Shown here: piece after piece, positions 34,444 through 42,230 of the stretch
Position numbering within the stretch: position 1 is the first letter of the stretch
How the letters are laid out: every line of letters starts with the position of its first letter
DNA from: Maricaulis sp963975345
Lineage (GTDB): Bacteria; Pseudomonadota; Alphaproteobacteria; Caulobacterales; Maricaulaceae
DNA: 64,000 bases
Reading direction: 5' to 3'
Assembly: GCF_963975345.1 (NCBI RefSeq)
Contig: NZ_CAXBGE010000012.1
Span: 69,040 to 133,039 of the forward strand
Program-made: the position numbers and the translations under genes
The notes under the pieces: generated by a model
The model's input: only the letters and a program-made list of their open reading frames with translations
Told to the model about the DNA's origin: nothing
Databases searched by the model: none

Positions 34444-35781
34444 TCAAACGCGGGCGAGGGATTCCTCGAAGCGGACGGGTTCGCCGCTGCCGCCGGTCAC
34501 AAGCTCGCCATCGCGCATCACGATGCGGCCACGAATTATGGTCCCGACCGGCCAGCCGGTAACGATGTGGCCGGCAAAGGGTGTCCAGCCGCATTTCGAG
34601 GCCGACCAAGCGTCGGTGATTTCGCGTCTGGCCTTCATGTCGACCAGGGTGAAATCGGCATCCCAGCCCGCCGCCATGCGGCCCTTGCCGGCAATGCCGA
34701 ACAGGCGCTGCGCCCCAGCCGAGGTCAGATCGACAAAGCGCTCAATCGTCAGCCGGCCGGCATTGACGTGGTCGAGCATGACCGGGACCATTGTTTGCAC
34801 GCTGGGCATGCCGGACGGGCATTGCGGATAGGGTTTGGCTTTTTCTTCCAGCGTGTGCGGTGCGTGGTCGGAGCCAAGCAGATCGACAATACCGCGCTGC
34901 AGGCCGCGCCAGAGACCGGCGCGGTGATAGGCGTCGCGGATTGGCGGGTTCATCTGGCCGCGCGAACCGATCCGTTCATAGACGTCCGGCGCCTCAAGCG
35001 TCAGGTGCTGCGGTGTCGCCTCGACGGACACATAATCGCGATGGTCGGCGAGAAATTCCATCTCCTCGGCCGTCGTCACGTGCAGGACATGGATGCGCTT
35101 GCCGGTCTTGCGCGCCAGGCGCACCAGGCGTTTCGTGCTCATCAGGGCTGCTTCCGCATCGCGGACAATCGGGTGGCTGGTACAATCGCCCGCCACGGCG
35201 AGGTGGCGGCGGTCCTGCAGGCGATACTCATCCTCAGAATGGAAGCCGGCCCGGCGGCCGATGGCCTGCAGCACGCCCTCGACGCCCTCATCATCGGCAA
35301 CCAGCAGGGAGCCGGTCGAAGCACCCATGAAGACCTTGACGCCGCAACAGCCCGGCATCCGTTCCATCTCGGCGAGCGCCTTGGCATTCTCTGACGTCGC
35401 ACCGGCGTAAAAGGCGTGATCGCAATGCATGCGGCCCTTCGCGCGCTTAAGCTTGTCGCGCACCATGTCCGGCGAAGTGGTCGCCGGTTCGGTGTTGGGC
35501 ATTTCGAACACGGCCGTCACACCGCCGAGCACGGCGGCGAGCGATCCGCTCTGCAGATCCTCTTTCCATTCCAGACCGGGCTCGCGGAAATGCACATGGG
35601 TATCGATCACGCCGGGCAGAACCATCAGACCGGTGCAATCGACCTCCTCGCCCGCCGAGGCGCCAGAAAGATCACCGATCTCGCTGGTCTTGCCGCCGAT
35701 AACGCCAACATCGGCGATGCGGCGGCCATCATGATTGACGACTTCGCCGCCACGCAGAATGAGATCGAAAGTCCGGGTCAT
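34444..35781 (-). CDS. pyrC: dihydroorotase (allantoinase-like, amidohydrolase family)
   Basis: 445 residues. The metal motif DTHVHFREPGLEWKED is at residues 60-75; VLHVTTAEEM supplies a later His; SDHAPHTLEEK carries the catalytic Asp. It interconverts carbamoyl aspartate and dihydroorotate in pyrimidine synthesis. The residues fit the dihydroorotase 'multifunctional complex' type, although a hydantoinase or allantoinase cannot be fully ruled out by eye. A second dihydroorotase, if present, is outside the window. Confidence 0.88.
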   Translation of the reverse strand: MTRTFDLILRGGEVVNHDGRRIADVGVIGGKTSEIGDLSGASAGEEVDCTGLMVLPGVIDTHVHFREPGLEWKEDLQSGSLAAVLGGVTAVFEMPNTEPATTSPDMVRDKLKRAKGRMHCDHAFYAGATSENAKALAEMERMPGCCGVKVFMGASTGSLLVADDEGVEGVLQAIGRRAGFHSEDEYRLQDRRHLAVAGDCTSHPIVRDAEAALMSTKRLVRLARKTGKRIHVLHVTTAEEMEFLADHRDYVSVEATPQHLTLEAPDVYERIGSRGQMNPPIRDAYHRAGLWRGLQRGIVDLLGSDHAPHTLEEKAKPYPQCPSGMPSVQTMVPVMLDHVNAGRLTIERFVDLTSAGAQRLFGIAGKGRMAAGWDADFTLVDMKARREITDAWSASKCGWTPFAGHIVTGWPVGTIIRGRIVMRDGELVTGGSGEPVRFEESLARV

Positions 35782-35785
35782 TTCG

Positions 35786-36736
35786 TCACGTCCTTTGCAA
35801 TAGCGTTGCAGCTGCCTCATACGCCCCTTCGACCTCAAGATCGAGCAACAGGCTTTCCGGGTGCTGGCGGCGATCGTCGAATGCCGCATCGATTTCGTCA
35901 AATCCGGCTTGACCGCGAACAATGGCACAATGCGTCCCATAGGGCCCGTAGCGGCGCTCATCGGAGGGGCCAAACAGACCCAAGGTCGGTGTCTGCATCG
36001 CTGCGGCCATGTGCATCAGCCCGCTATCATTGCCGATGAAGAGACGCACACGCTGCAAACAGGCGGCGACATCCATCAGGCCAAGCTTGCCAGTCAAATC
36101 AATCAAGCCGGCATCGGGCAGAGCCGCATGGATCGGCACCGCTGCGGCCTCGTCCCCCGGACCGCCAAAAATCACCACCCGCGCCCCGGCCATCGCACCG
36201 CCCGGCGCCGTCATCCGTTTGACCAACTCGCCAAAGCGCGCGCCCGGCCAGACCTTGTACGGCATCGAGGCCGACGGGCAGATCGCCAACACCGGCGCGC
36301 CATCGGGCAAGAGCTCGGCAGCCTTGGCCTCGGCGGCGTCGGAGAGATAGATTTTCGGGTCAGGAACCGTGGCGATCCCCAGCGCACTCGCCGCCTCGGC
36401 GACCTTGTGGATCGGGGCGCTGGACTGTTTGAGAATCCGCCGCTCATTCGCCAACAGCGCCCAGGCCGTTGCCGAACAGCGCAGATCAACCACCAGATCC
36501 CAGCTCTGCCCCACCGTCTGGCGCCAGAGATCAAACCAGTGGGCACCGGCTTTCTTCTTGCTCATCACGATCACGCGCTCAAGCCGGGGCACGGCGGCAA
36601 ATAGCGGGGCCGCCAAGGGCCCACAGGCAATCGTGAAGCGCGCTTCCGGCCGGGTTTCGACGAGATAGCGCAGGACGCCGGAATTGATGATGGCGTCACC
36701 GATCCGGGTCGATGTGATCAAAAGGACATGATGCAT
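35786..36736 (-). CDS. glycosyltransferase family 9 (heptosyltransferase-like)
   Basis: 316 residues from the ATG at 36736. The N-terminal LLITSTRIGDAIINSG is the family-9 loop, and FIGNDSGLMHMAAAMQTPTLGLFGPSD holds the donor-binding residues. Family 9 enzymes transfer ADP-heptose to lipopolysaccharide core in the cytoplasm at the inner membrane. The acceptor is unknown here. It is four bases upstream of dihydroorotase, so the two are co-transcribed. Alternative ATG at 36757. Confidence 0.9.
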   Translation of the reverse strand: MHHVLLITSTRIGDAIINSGVLRYLVETRPEARFTIACGPLAAPLFAAVPRLERVIVMSKKKAGAHWFDLWRQTVGQSWDLVVDLRCSATAWALLANERRILKQSSAPIHKVAEAASALGIATVPDPKIYLSDAAEAKAAELLPDGAPVLAICPSASMPYKVWPGARFGELVKRMTAPGGAMAGARVVIFGGPGDEAAAVPIHAALPDAGLIDLTGKLGLMDVAACLQRVRLFIGNDSGLMHMAAAMQTPTLGLFGPSDERRYGPYGTHCAIVRGQAGFDEIDAAFDDRRQHPESLLLDLEVEGAYEAAATLLQRT

Positions 36737-36800
36737 GCTCGCGCAAATACCCCGCATCACCCCACTTGGCCAGTCATCAAGGCAATGCGATAGGAGGGGG

Positions 36801-37619
36801 ATGGAAACCTCAGCCCCCCGCATCCACACCGCCCCTGCCCGCACCATCCTGTCCGTCTCCGGGCCCGAGGCGCGCGCGCTGTTGCAACGGGTCATCACCG
36901 CCGATGTCGAAACGCTCGAGCCCGGTCAATGTCGCCCCGGCGCACTCCTGACACCGCAGGGCAAGCTGGCAGTAGACTTCCTGTTGTTCGCCGATGGGGA
37001 AACAGTATGGCTGGACGTACCTAACGCGCCCGCCGAAGCGCTCGCCAAACGCCTGTCGATGTTCAAGCTGCGCGCCAAGGCCGAGATCGTGATCAATACC
37101 GATCTGGCAGCTTTGTGGAGCGAACACCCGTTTGAAGGCTCGGCGGAAGACCCGCGGTTCGGCGGCACCGTCCATCGCGGTGTCGGCGAGCAGGCGGGCG
37201 ATACCGTCTCGATCGATGTGCTTGAAATTCTGCACGGAATTCCCGCCTTCGGGCGCGATTACGGCGAGGCCGAAATCTTCCCGACCGATGTCAATCTCGA
37301 CGTCTATGGCGGTATTGGGTGGAAGAAGGGCTGTTTCATCGGCCAAGAGGTCGTCTCCCGCATGAAACGCCGCGGCACCATCCGCAAGCGCTCGCTTTCC
37401 TTGAGCTTTTCCGGCGACGCCCCAGCGCGCGGCACCCCCGTTTTGGCCGGCACCAGCACGATTGGCGAGATCACCTCATCGCACGGCCACGACGCCATCG
37501 CCCTGATCCGCCTCGACCGCCTCGAAGCCACCAGCGAGGCCCCACAAGCCGACGGCCAGACCTGCCGCATCGACGTCCCAGAAAATTTGCGTCCCGACGC
37601 CCCGGCGGGAAAAGTGTGA
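36801..37619 (+). CDS. ygfZ: YgfZ/GcvT-family folate-binding iron-sulfur assembly protein
   Basis: 272 residues, with TAGGAGGGGG directly before the ATG. Layout matches YgfZ: LLQRVITADVETLEPGQCRPGALLTPQGK early, DVNLDVYGGIGWKKGCFIGQEVVSRMKRRG in the middle (the KGCYxGQE motif, with Cys), and a C-terminal barrel. YgfZ uses tetrahydrofolate in repairing or building iron-sulfur clusters of selected enzymes. It is divergent from the glycosyltransferase gene with only 64 bases between starts. Confidence 0.93.
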   Translation: METSAPRIHTAPARTILSVSGPEARALLQRVITADVETLEPGQCRPGALLTPQGKLAVDFLLFADGETVWLDVPNAPAEALAKRLSMFKLRAKAEIVINTDLAALWSEHPFEGSAEDPRFGGTVHRGVGEQAGDTVSIDVLEILHGIPAFGRDYGEAEIFPTDVNLDVYGGIGWKKGCFIGQEVVSRMKRRGTIRKRSLSLSFSGDAPARGTPVLAGTSTIGEITSSHGHDAIALIRLDRLEATSEAPQADGQTCRIDVPENLRPDAPAGKV

Positions 37620-37739
37620 TTTGTTAGCAGCGTTGGCGCTGGATGACCTGGGCGATCAGTTCAAACACACCAAATTGACCGCAAGCCCAACCAGGCTTGA
37701 CCAGCGGCGCCCATCGTCCATGTCCGTCCCCGAGCAGGA

Positions 37740-38318
37740 TCAACGCCGAACCATGGCGCTCACGACCGCATGCCTCGGGCAGGAAATTTCGTGGTCATTG
37801 ACCAGCCCAACCGCCTCCATAAAAGCGTACACAATCACCGGTCCGACAAATTTGAATCCGCGTTTCTTGAGGTCCTTGGAAAGTGCCTGACTGACGGGTG
37901 TCTGGGTCGGCAAACCGGACAGTTCGGTGAAGGCGTTCTGTACCGGGACGCCCTCGACATAGCCCCAGAGATAGTCCGAGAAGTCCTCGCCGCGATCACG
38001 CATATCCAGATAGGCTTGGGCGTTCGTGATCGCCGCTTCAACTTTCAGCTTGGAGCGAATAATGCCGGGATCGGCGAGCAGGCGCGCGCGGTCGGCATCG
38101 GTATAACGGGCAATGATATCCGGGTCGAAACCGTGGAAGGCCGCGCGCATCGTCTCGCGCTTGCGCAATATGGTGATCCAGGCGAGGCCAGCTTGGAAAC
38201 CATCCAGCATCAGTTTTTCCCACAACGCCCGGCTATCATATTCCGGCACACCCCACTCGGTGTCGTGATACTCGGCATAGATTGGATCGGGGCTGTTGAC
38301 CCAGGCGCAGCGTTGCAT
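37740..38318 (-). CDS. tag: DNA-3-methyladenine glycosylase I
   Basis: 192 residues. Zinc ligands of the TAG family are all visible: Cys4 (MQRCAWV), His18 (YAEYHDTEWG), and the C-terminal His and Cys in LVNDHEISCPRH. The catalytic Glu is in HDTEWG, and the helix-hairpin-helix region contains LDGFQAGLAWITILRKRE. It excises 3-methyladenine from alkylated DNA. A nine-base T run lies just upstream of the ATG. The 120 bases to ygfZ hold nothing I can identify. Confidence 0.95.
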   Translation of the reverse strand: MQRCAWVNSPDPIYAEYHDTEWGVPEYDSRALWEKLMLDGFQAGLAWITILRKRETMRAAFHGFDPDIIARYTDADRARLLADPGIIRSKLKVEAAITNAQAYLDMRDRGEDFSDYLWGYVEGVPVQNAFTELSGLPTQTPVSQALSKDLKKRGFKFVGPVIVYAFMEAVGLVNDHEISCPRHAVVSAMVRR

Positions 38319-38528
38319 GATGTCCGGACGTCCTTTTTTTTTCTGTGGCGCACTGCATCGGGAATCGACGCGTGCGCCGCGCCAGAATATGTGCGCCCCG
38401 AACACCACTCCAGAATCTGCCGCAGCGTGAACGAAATTCATTCTGACACAGCGGCCAGTCTTCGCAAAAGTGAGGGGGACTCACATCTCGAGCGTAGCTA
38501 TTGTGTGCAAGGATGAGAGGATCGTGAA

Positions 38529-38798
38529 ATGAGTGCGCAATCATCACCGCAGGGGCCGCGCATTGTGCCGCTAGGCCTAACGCTGTCCAGCTTCCTGCTG
38601 GTCACCTATCTGCTCTGTATAATCCTCGGCCTGATCGCGCCGGAACGGTTTCACATGCACCAAGCTTGGGCTCCGCTTCTGCCCGGCTTCGAGTGGCTGA
38701 CACCGCAAGGGGCCCTGTTCGGTGCCATCGGCTCATATCTCTACGGCTGGTACATAGCGGTCCTGTACGTTCCGCTCCACCGGCTGTTTCATCGCTGA
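38529..38798 (+). CDS. DUF5676 small membrane protein
   Basis: 89 residues with two spans (about 17-40 and 57-80). LGLTLSSFLLVTYLLCIILGLIAP, MHQAWAPLLPGFEWLT, and YLYGWYIAVLYVPLHRLFHR are the family pattern. DUF5676 proteins occur beside copper and heavy-metal resistance genes and are of unknown function. This is the left end of the metal island. Confidence 0.88.
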   Translation: MSAQSSPQGPRIVPLGLTLSSFLLVTYLLCIILGLIAPERFHMHQAWAPLLPGFEWLTPQGALFGAIGSYLYGWYIAVLYVPLHRLFHR

Positions 38799-38886
38799 CT
38801 GGCCGCAGTCGGGAAGGTTCGAGGCTGATAGATTAAGGGCGGCACGGGTCGCGCCAGCACCGCCCTCAGGAATCGAATTGGCCAGC

Positions 38887-39273
38887 CTAGTGCGGCTGGG
38901 AATCCTCGCCGTGCTCGTGTCCGGCCTCATCCTCGCTCGTGGCAGGCTCATGCTGATACATCGCGCCGGCATGGTCGTGACCCATCGCGTCGGCATCCTC
39001 GCCATGGGCTTCTTCCATCATGGCATGGCACTGTGTCATGCGTTCGCGCATCGCATCGGACATGCCGGCCATGGCCGGCGCATCAGTGGCGGTGTCGGCG
39101 GTGGCGCCGCCCTCCATCATTTGATGATGCATGGCCCGGCAATCTTCCATCGTTGGGGCGGAGCTGGCCGACTCCTCGTTCATGGCGCCGTGGTCATGCT
39201 CCTGAGCCCAGGCGCTACCACCCAGCACACCCAGGCTGGCTGAGGCAATTAACGTCAAGATGATCGGCTTCAT
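38887..39273 (-). CDS. exported His/Met-rich two-cysteine protein
   Basis: 128 residues from the ATG at 39273. A signal peptide (1-23) is followed by a His, Met and acidic-rich mature chain with Cys45 and Cys82. The segment APTMEDCRAMHHQMM, later QCHAMMEE, and a His-rich tail (HEHGEDSQPH) could bind copper or another soft metal. A paralogue with the same 37-residue Cys spacing lies at 60066-60386. It is downstream of the sigma gene in the same direction. I know of no named family. Confidence 0.7.
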   Translation of the reverse strand: MKPIILTLIASASLGVLGGSAWAQEHDHGAMNEESASSAPTMEDCRAMHHQMMEGGATADTATDAPAMAGMSDAMRERMTQCHAMMEEAHGEDADAMGHDHAGAMYQHEPATSEDEAGHEHGEDSQPH

Positions 39274-39362
39274 GGTTTCTCTCCTTGGATCAAATATGGC
39301 TTGCCCTGTCGTGACAACTTCAAGGCCGCTCACACGATGATAGGTTTACGTTTGAAACCATC

Positions 39363-39935
39363 TCAGCCCTCACGCGAGAGCTGCTCCTTTAGAGCCTTGC
39401 GGGCGCGATAGATGCGCACTTCCACCGCTTTGGTCGACAAGGACATTACCGCGCCGATCTCCTCATGCGACAAGCCCTCGATGGCGGAAAGCAGCAAGGG
39501 GGTTCGAAGCCCCTCAGGGAGGGCCCGGATCAAGAGCTCGACTTGTGACAGCGCCTCCCGATCCGCGACTTCACGCTCTGGATCCGGTGTTGGCGAGGCC
39601 ATCCGGTCCAACTGGTCGTCAATGCCGATCCAGCGCAGCGCGACGCGGCGGCGGTGATGGTCGCGCGCCTTGTTTCTGGCAATGACAAAGGCCCACGCCA
39701 GAAAGGGGCGTCCGGTATCGAAGCGGTGGAGAGACCGGAACAGCGCGACAAATGTCTCTTGGGCGACATCAGAGGCATCGGCGCGATCGTGAATCTGGTG
39801 CGAGAGAAAGCGAAAAATCGAGTCCTGATGGCGGCAGATCAACTGGCCGAAGGCCGGCTCGTTGCCGGATCGGGCCCGGATCACCAGCTCGGCATCGCTC
39901 GGCACCGCATCATCGCGGCTTTCAGTCCGCGGCAT
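39363..39935 (-). CDS. ECF sigma factor, CnrH type
   Basis: 190 residues. Region 2 contains FRFLSHQIHDRADASDVAQETFVALFRSL and region 4 LSHEEIGAVMSLSTKAVEVRIYRARKALKEQL. Between them is a charged linker. Gene order (anti-sigma, sensor, sigma) matches cnrYXH of Cupriavidus metallidurans, where CnrH turns on the cnrCBA nickel/cobalt efflux system. The ATG at 39935 overlaps the sensor gene by 14 bases. The sigma would be freed when the sensor sees metal in the periplasm. Confidence 0.9.
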   Translation of the reverse strand: MPRTESRDDAVPSDAELVIRARSGNEPAFGQLICRHQDSIFRFLSHQIHDRADASDVAQETFVALFRSLHRFDTGRPFLAWAFVIARNKARDHHRRRVALRWIGIDDQLDRMASPTPDPEREVADREALSQVELLIRALPEGLRTPLLLSAIEGLSHEEIGAVMSLSTKAVEVRIYRARKALKEQLSREG

Positions 39936-40353
39936 CTAGCGCTCGCGCCAAATGCCGGTCGAACTCGACGCGTTGGTCGGGGTCGAGTTCGGCGCGCATG
40001 GCCAGGATGTGGCTCAGGGTTTCCAATTGTAAATCACCCATCGCCTGATGAATGTCCGCCGCAGCGCGCGTGACGTCAGCGGAGAGCGCCTGATCTCGCA
40101 GCAAGGTTTCGGCGAGAACGTGGCGCGCGCTGCTCATTCGGGCTTCGTCATTGGCGCGTTGAGTCGCAAACTCGCGTTCCAGCATGGCAATCGCCGCTTC
40201 CTGGTGTTGGGTCAGGACGAGGTCTTCATGCACGAGGTCATGGAAATTGGTCTCGACTGCGGGGCCACCCGCGAGGAAGGTCAACCCCAGCCAAACACCG
40301 AGGAAGCCGCCCAACAGACCCAGAACTGTTGCGACAAGTCCGGTGCGAAGCAT
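39922..40353 (-). CDS. CnrX-like periplasmic metal sensor
   Basis: 143 residues. One N-terminal anchor (about 5-28) leads to a four-helix periplasmic domain. The five metal ligands known for CnrX (His42, His46, Glu63, His119, Met123) have exact counterparts shifted by four: His38, His42, Glu59, His115 and Met119. This is a full N3O2S-type nickel/cobalt site by residue identity. The start shares one base with the anti-sigma stop (40353). Whether the natural signal is nickel, cobalt or copper cannot be decided from sequence. Confidence 0.9.
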   Translation of the reverse strand: MLRTGLVATVLGLLGGFLGVWLGLTFLAGGPAVETNFHDLVHEDLVLTQHQEAAIAMLEREFATQRANDEARMSSARHVLAETLLRDQALSADVTRAAADIHQAMGDLQLETLSHILAMRAELDPDQRVEFDRHLARALDAAD

Positions 40354-40673
40354 CAGTGCCGGTCCTCCCGTGGATCAAGTTTCGAGGCTATCAAATAGGA
40401 CGAGTTCGCCCGAAATACATCCAATTCATCATGCACGTGCGGTGCCGATATCGCGGCCCCCGAAATGCCGCCAATCACCAGCGCCAGTGCCGCAGGCGCC
40501 GCCCGCCAAGCGATCGCGGGCGCCAGTATGCTCCAGCTGGCCGTCAGGCGTTGCAGCCCGTTCGCATTCCGCCGGATCCTGTCCCAGACCCCGGCTTCGA
40601 ACGCGCCCGTTTGCTCCAGCGCGGGCTTGTCTTTCAGCCCACGAAGGAGCCGGTCGAGATCATTGTCATCCAT
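40353..40673 (-). CDS. CnrY-like anti-sigma factor
   Basis: 106 residues. A charged cytoplasmic part (1-50), one membrane span (about 57-77), and a short periplasmic tail with APHVHDELDVF. This is the topology of CnrY, which holds CnrH at the membrane until CnrX signals. Identity to CnrY is not obvious; the call rests on size, topology and gene order. It lies 14 bases after the NTF2-like gene. Confidence 0.75.
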   Translation of the reverse strand: MDDNDLDRLLRGLKDKPALEQTGAFEAGVWDRIRRNANGLQRLTASWSILAPAIAWRAAPAALALVIGGISGAAISAPHVHDELDVFRANSSYLIASKLDPREDRH

Positions 40674-40687
40674 GAGACACCCTTTCT

Positions 40688-41134
40688 TCAGGAGGTGTGC
40701 AGATGCCGGATGCGCCAGCCGGCCTCCGTGCGGGTCAACACCGCTGTGCCGTGACCGTCGCGCGTGCGTTCTTCACCGCGCATCGTATATTCCATACGAA
40801 TATCGAAGGTCGCGACCGCCAGGTCATGATCCACCTCAACCGAATAGCCCGACCAGTCATAGACTTGGAAGCTGACGTCCTCGGAGGCGAACTCCGGCGC
40901 AAGATGATGGTCGCGATAATCAGCCCAACCAATATTGACACCTGAGCCCTCGAATATCGTGAAGACGTCGCCCTCGGCGAGAACCCAGTCCTGCGCCGCC
41001 ATAACGTCCTCATCGGCCAGTGCGATTGAATAGGATTCAAGCACGGCACTGATGTCTGCCGGTTCATCGGCCGAAGCGATTCCGGCACTGAACAAGACGA
41101 CCGCACTGGCTGCCAAGATTTTATACGTGTTCAT
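40688..41134 (-). CDS. exported NTF2-like (SnoaL/DUF4440-type) protein
   Basis: 148 residues with a signal peptide (about 1-22, ASA-DE). The rest is an NTF2-like cone: ISAVLESYSIALADEDVMAAQDWVLAEGD...VFTIFEGSGVNIGWADYRDHHL, then FDIRMEYTMRGEERTRDGHGTAVLTRTEAGWRIRHLH. Many such proteins bind small ligands. The role in the metal cluster is unknown. Overlaps the DUF2231 gene by 4 bases (ATGA). Confidence 0.8.
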   Translation of the reverse strand: MNTYKILAASAVVLFSAGIASADEPADISAVLESYSIALADEDVMAAQDWVLAEGDVFTIFEGSGVNIGWADYRDHHLAPEFASEDVSFQVYDWSGYSVEVDHDLAVATFDIRMEYTMRGEERTRDGHGTAVLTRTEAGWRIRHLHTS

Positions 41135-41979
41135 GATCCCATTCCCATCAAATGGTTCATGCCGCCATGCGCCAGTGAACCGCCAAGAAAACCATTGATT
41201 GCCACCGCTGCTGCAGCCGCAAACAGGCTCAAATTCATCACGAAACCTGAAAGCCCGCTTGCGCTCTTCCGGTGCCACTCTACGGCCGCCACAACGCCAA
41301 ACAGTCCCACCGCCAGCGATGAACCGATCCAGCGATGCGCCAGCATGATACCGGCCTCGTCGCTCGCCATCGGTCCGGCATGGGCCCAGCCTAACAGGCC
41401 GGCAGCCAAGCCGCCAAGCGCGCCGGTCCAGACCAGAAACCGAACCGTGTCGGCATTGGTGACGCGCACACCAGCCAGATTGAGCGCTTGGGCCAATGCA
41501 GCCGCCAGGATCAGGGCGATCGGGAAATGCACCAGGAGCGGATGGTAGACACCCAAGCTTTCTATCGATTTTTCAAGCGGCGTATTGGCACCATTATCAC
41601 CCCAGTGACTATGCCCGGCGCCGCCGTGATGGCCTTCCTCGCCTTCACCACCATGCTCGTGCGGCAGGGCCTCGTCATGATGGTCCTCAGCCGCCTCGGC
41701 ACCATGCTCATGCGGCACGGCCTCGTCATGATGGCCAGCGGCAGGAGTTACGCTACCCGGCTGGTGCGCAGAGGCCGCGTCGTGATCATGCGGCGCAACG
41801 AGGTCATGGTGCGACGCATCAACCTCCGCTTCGGGGATTTGTTCCGGTGCAGCGACCGCCTCGGCGGCAGTCGCGGCGCCTGCGTGTTCCTCGGGCGGGT
41901 GCGCCCATGCCGGTTCAGTTGCTGCCAACGCCAAACTGGCTGTTGCCAAGCTCAACATCAAAACGCGTATTGCGGACAT
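41131..41979 (-). CDS. His-rich DUF2231 membrane protein
   Basis: 282 residues. A signal peptide (1-26) is followed by about 95 residues rich in His, Glu and Ala, including two near-identical units HHDEAVPHEHG and HHDEALPHEHG. Four membrane spans (about 143-165, 180-200, 215-233 and 250-268) complete the DUF2231 domain, with HPLLVHFPIALILAA near its start. The His block could collect copper or nickel at the periplasmic face. Overlaps the NTF2-like gene; likely first gene of the sigma operon. Confidence 0.8.
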   Translation of the reverse strand: MSAIRVLMLSLATASLALAATEPAWAHPPEEHAGAATAAEAVAAPEQIPEAEVDASHHDLVAPHDHDAASAHQPGSVTPAAGHHDEAVPHEHGAEAAEDHHDEALPHEHGGEGEEGHHGGAGHSHWGDNGANTPLEKSIESLGVYHPLLVHFPIALILAAALAQALNLAGVRVTNADTVRFLVWTGALGGLAAGLLGWAHAGPMASDEAGIMLAHRWIGSSLAVGLFGVVAAVEWHRKSASGLSGFVMNLSLFAAAAAVAINGFLGGSLAHGGMNHLMGMGS

Positions 41980-42230
41980 GATCCATTCCTCCAGAAGATC
42001 GCGGGGGTATTACGCGCCATTTCGCCGCACCCCTCAAGATGAGCGCAGCAGAGTCAGCTCAGCCGAACAACACTCAGGCCAGCCAGTCCCACGGCAGGGT
42101 CCAGCCACCCCGGCATGATCAACCAAAATGTTGTCAGGGGATGTCTTGCCTGCGGTTAGACTCATCGACCGACCCGCTTCCAGCCAAGGCCGGGCGTCTC
42201 GCATAGACCCCGCCGAAAAACCGAATCGGG

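Noticed and set aside
38334..38342. Nine-base T run read as a terminator
   Set aside because: It is just upstream of the tag start on the opposite strand, with only a short GTCCGGAC palindrome and no proper stem before it.
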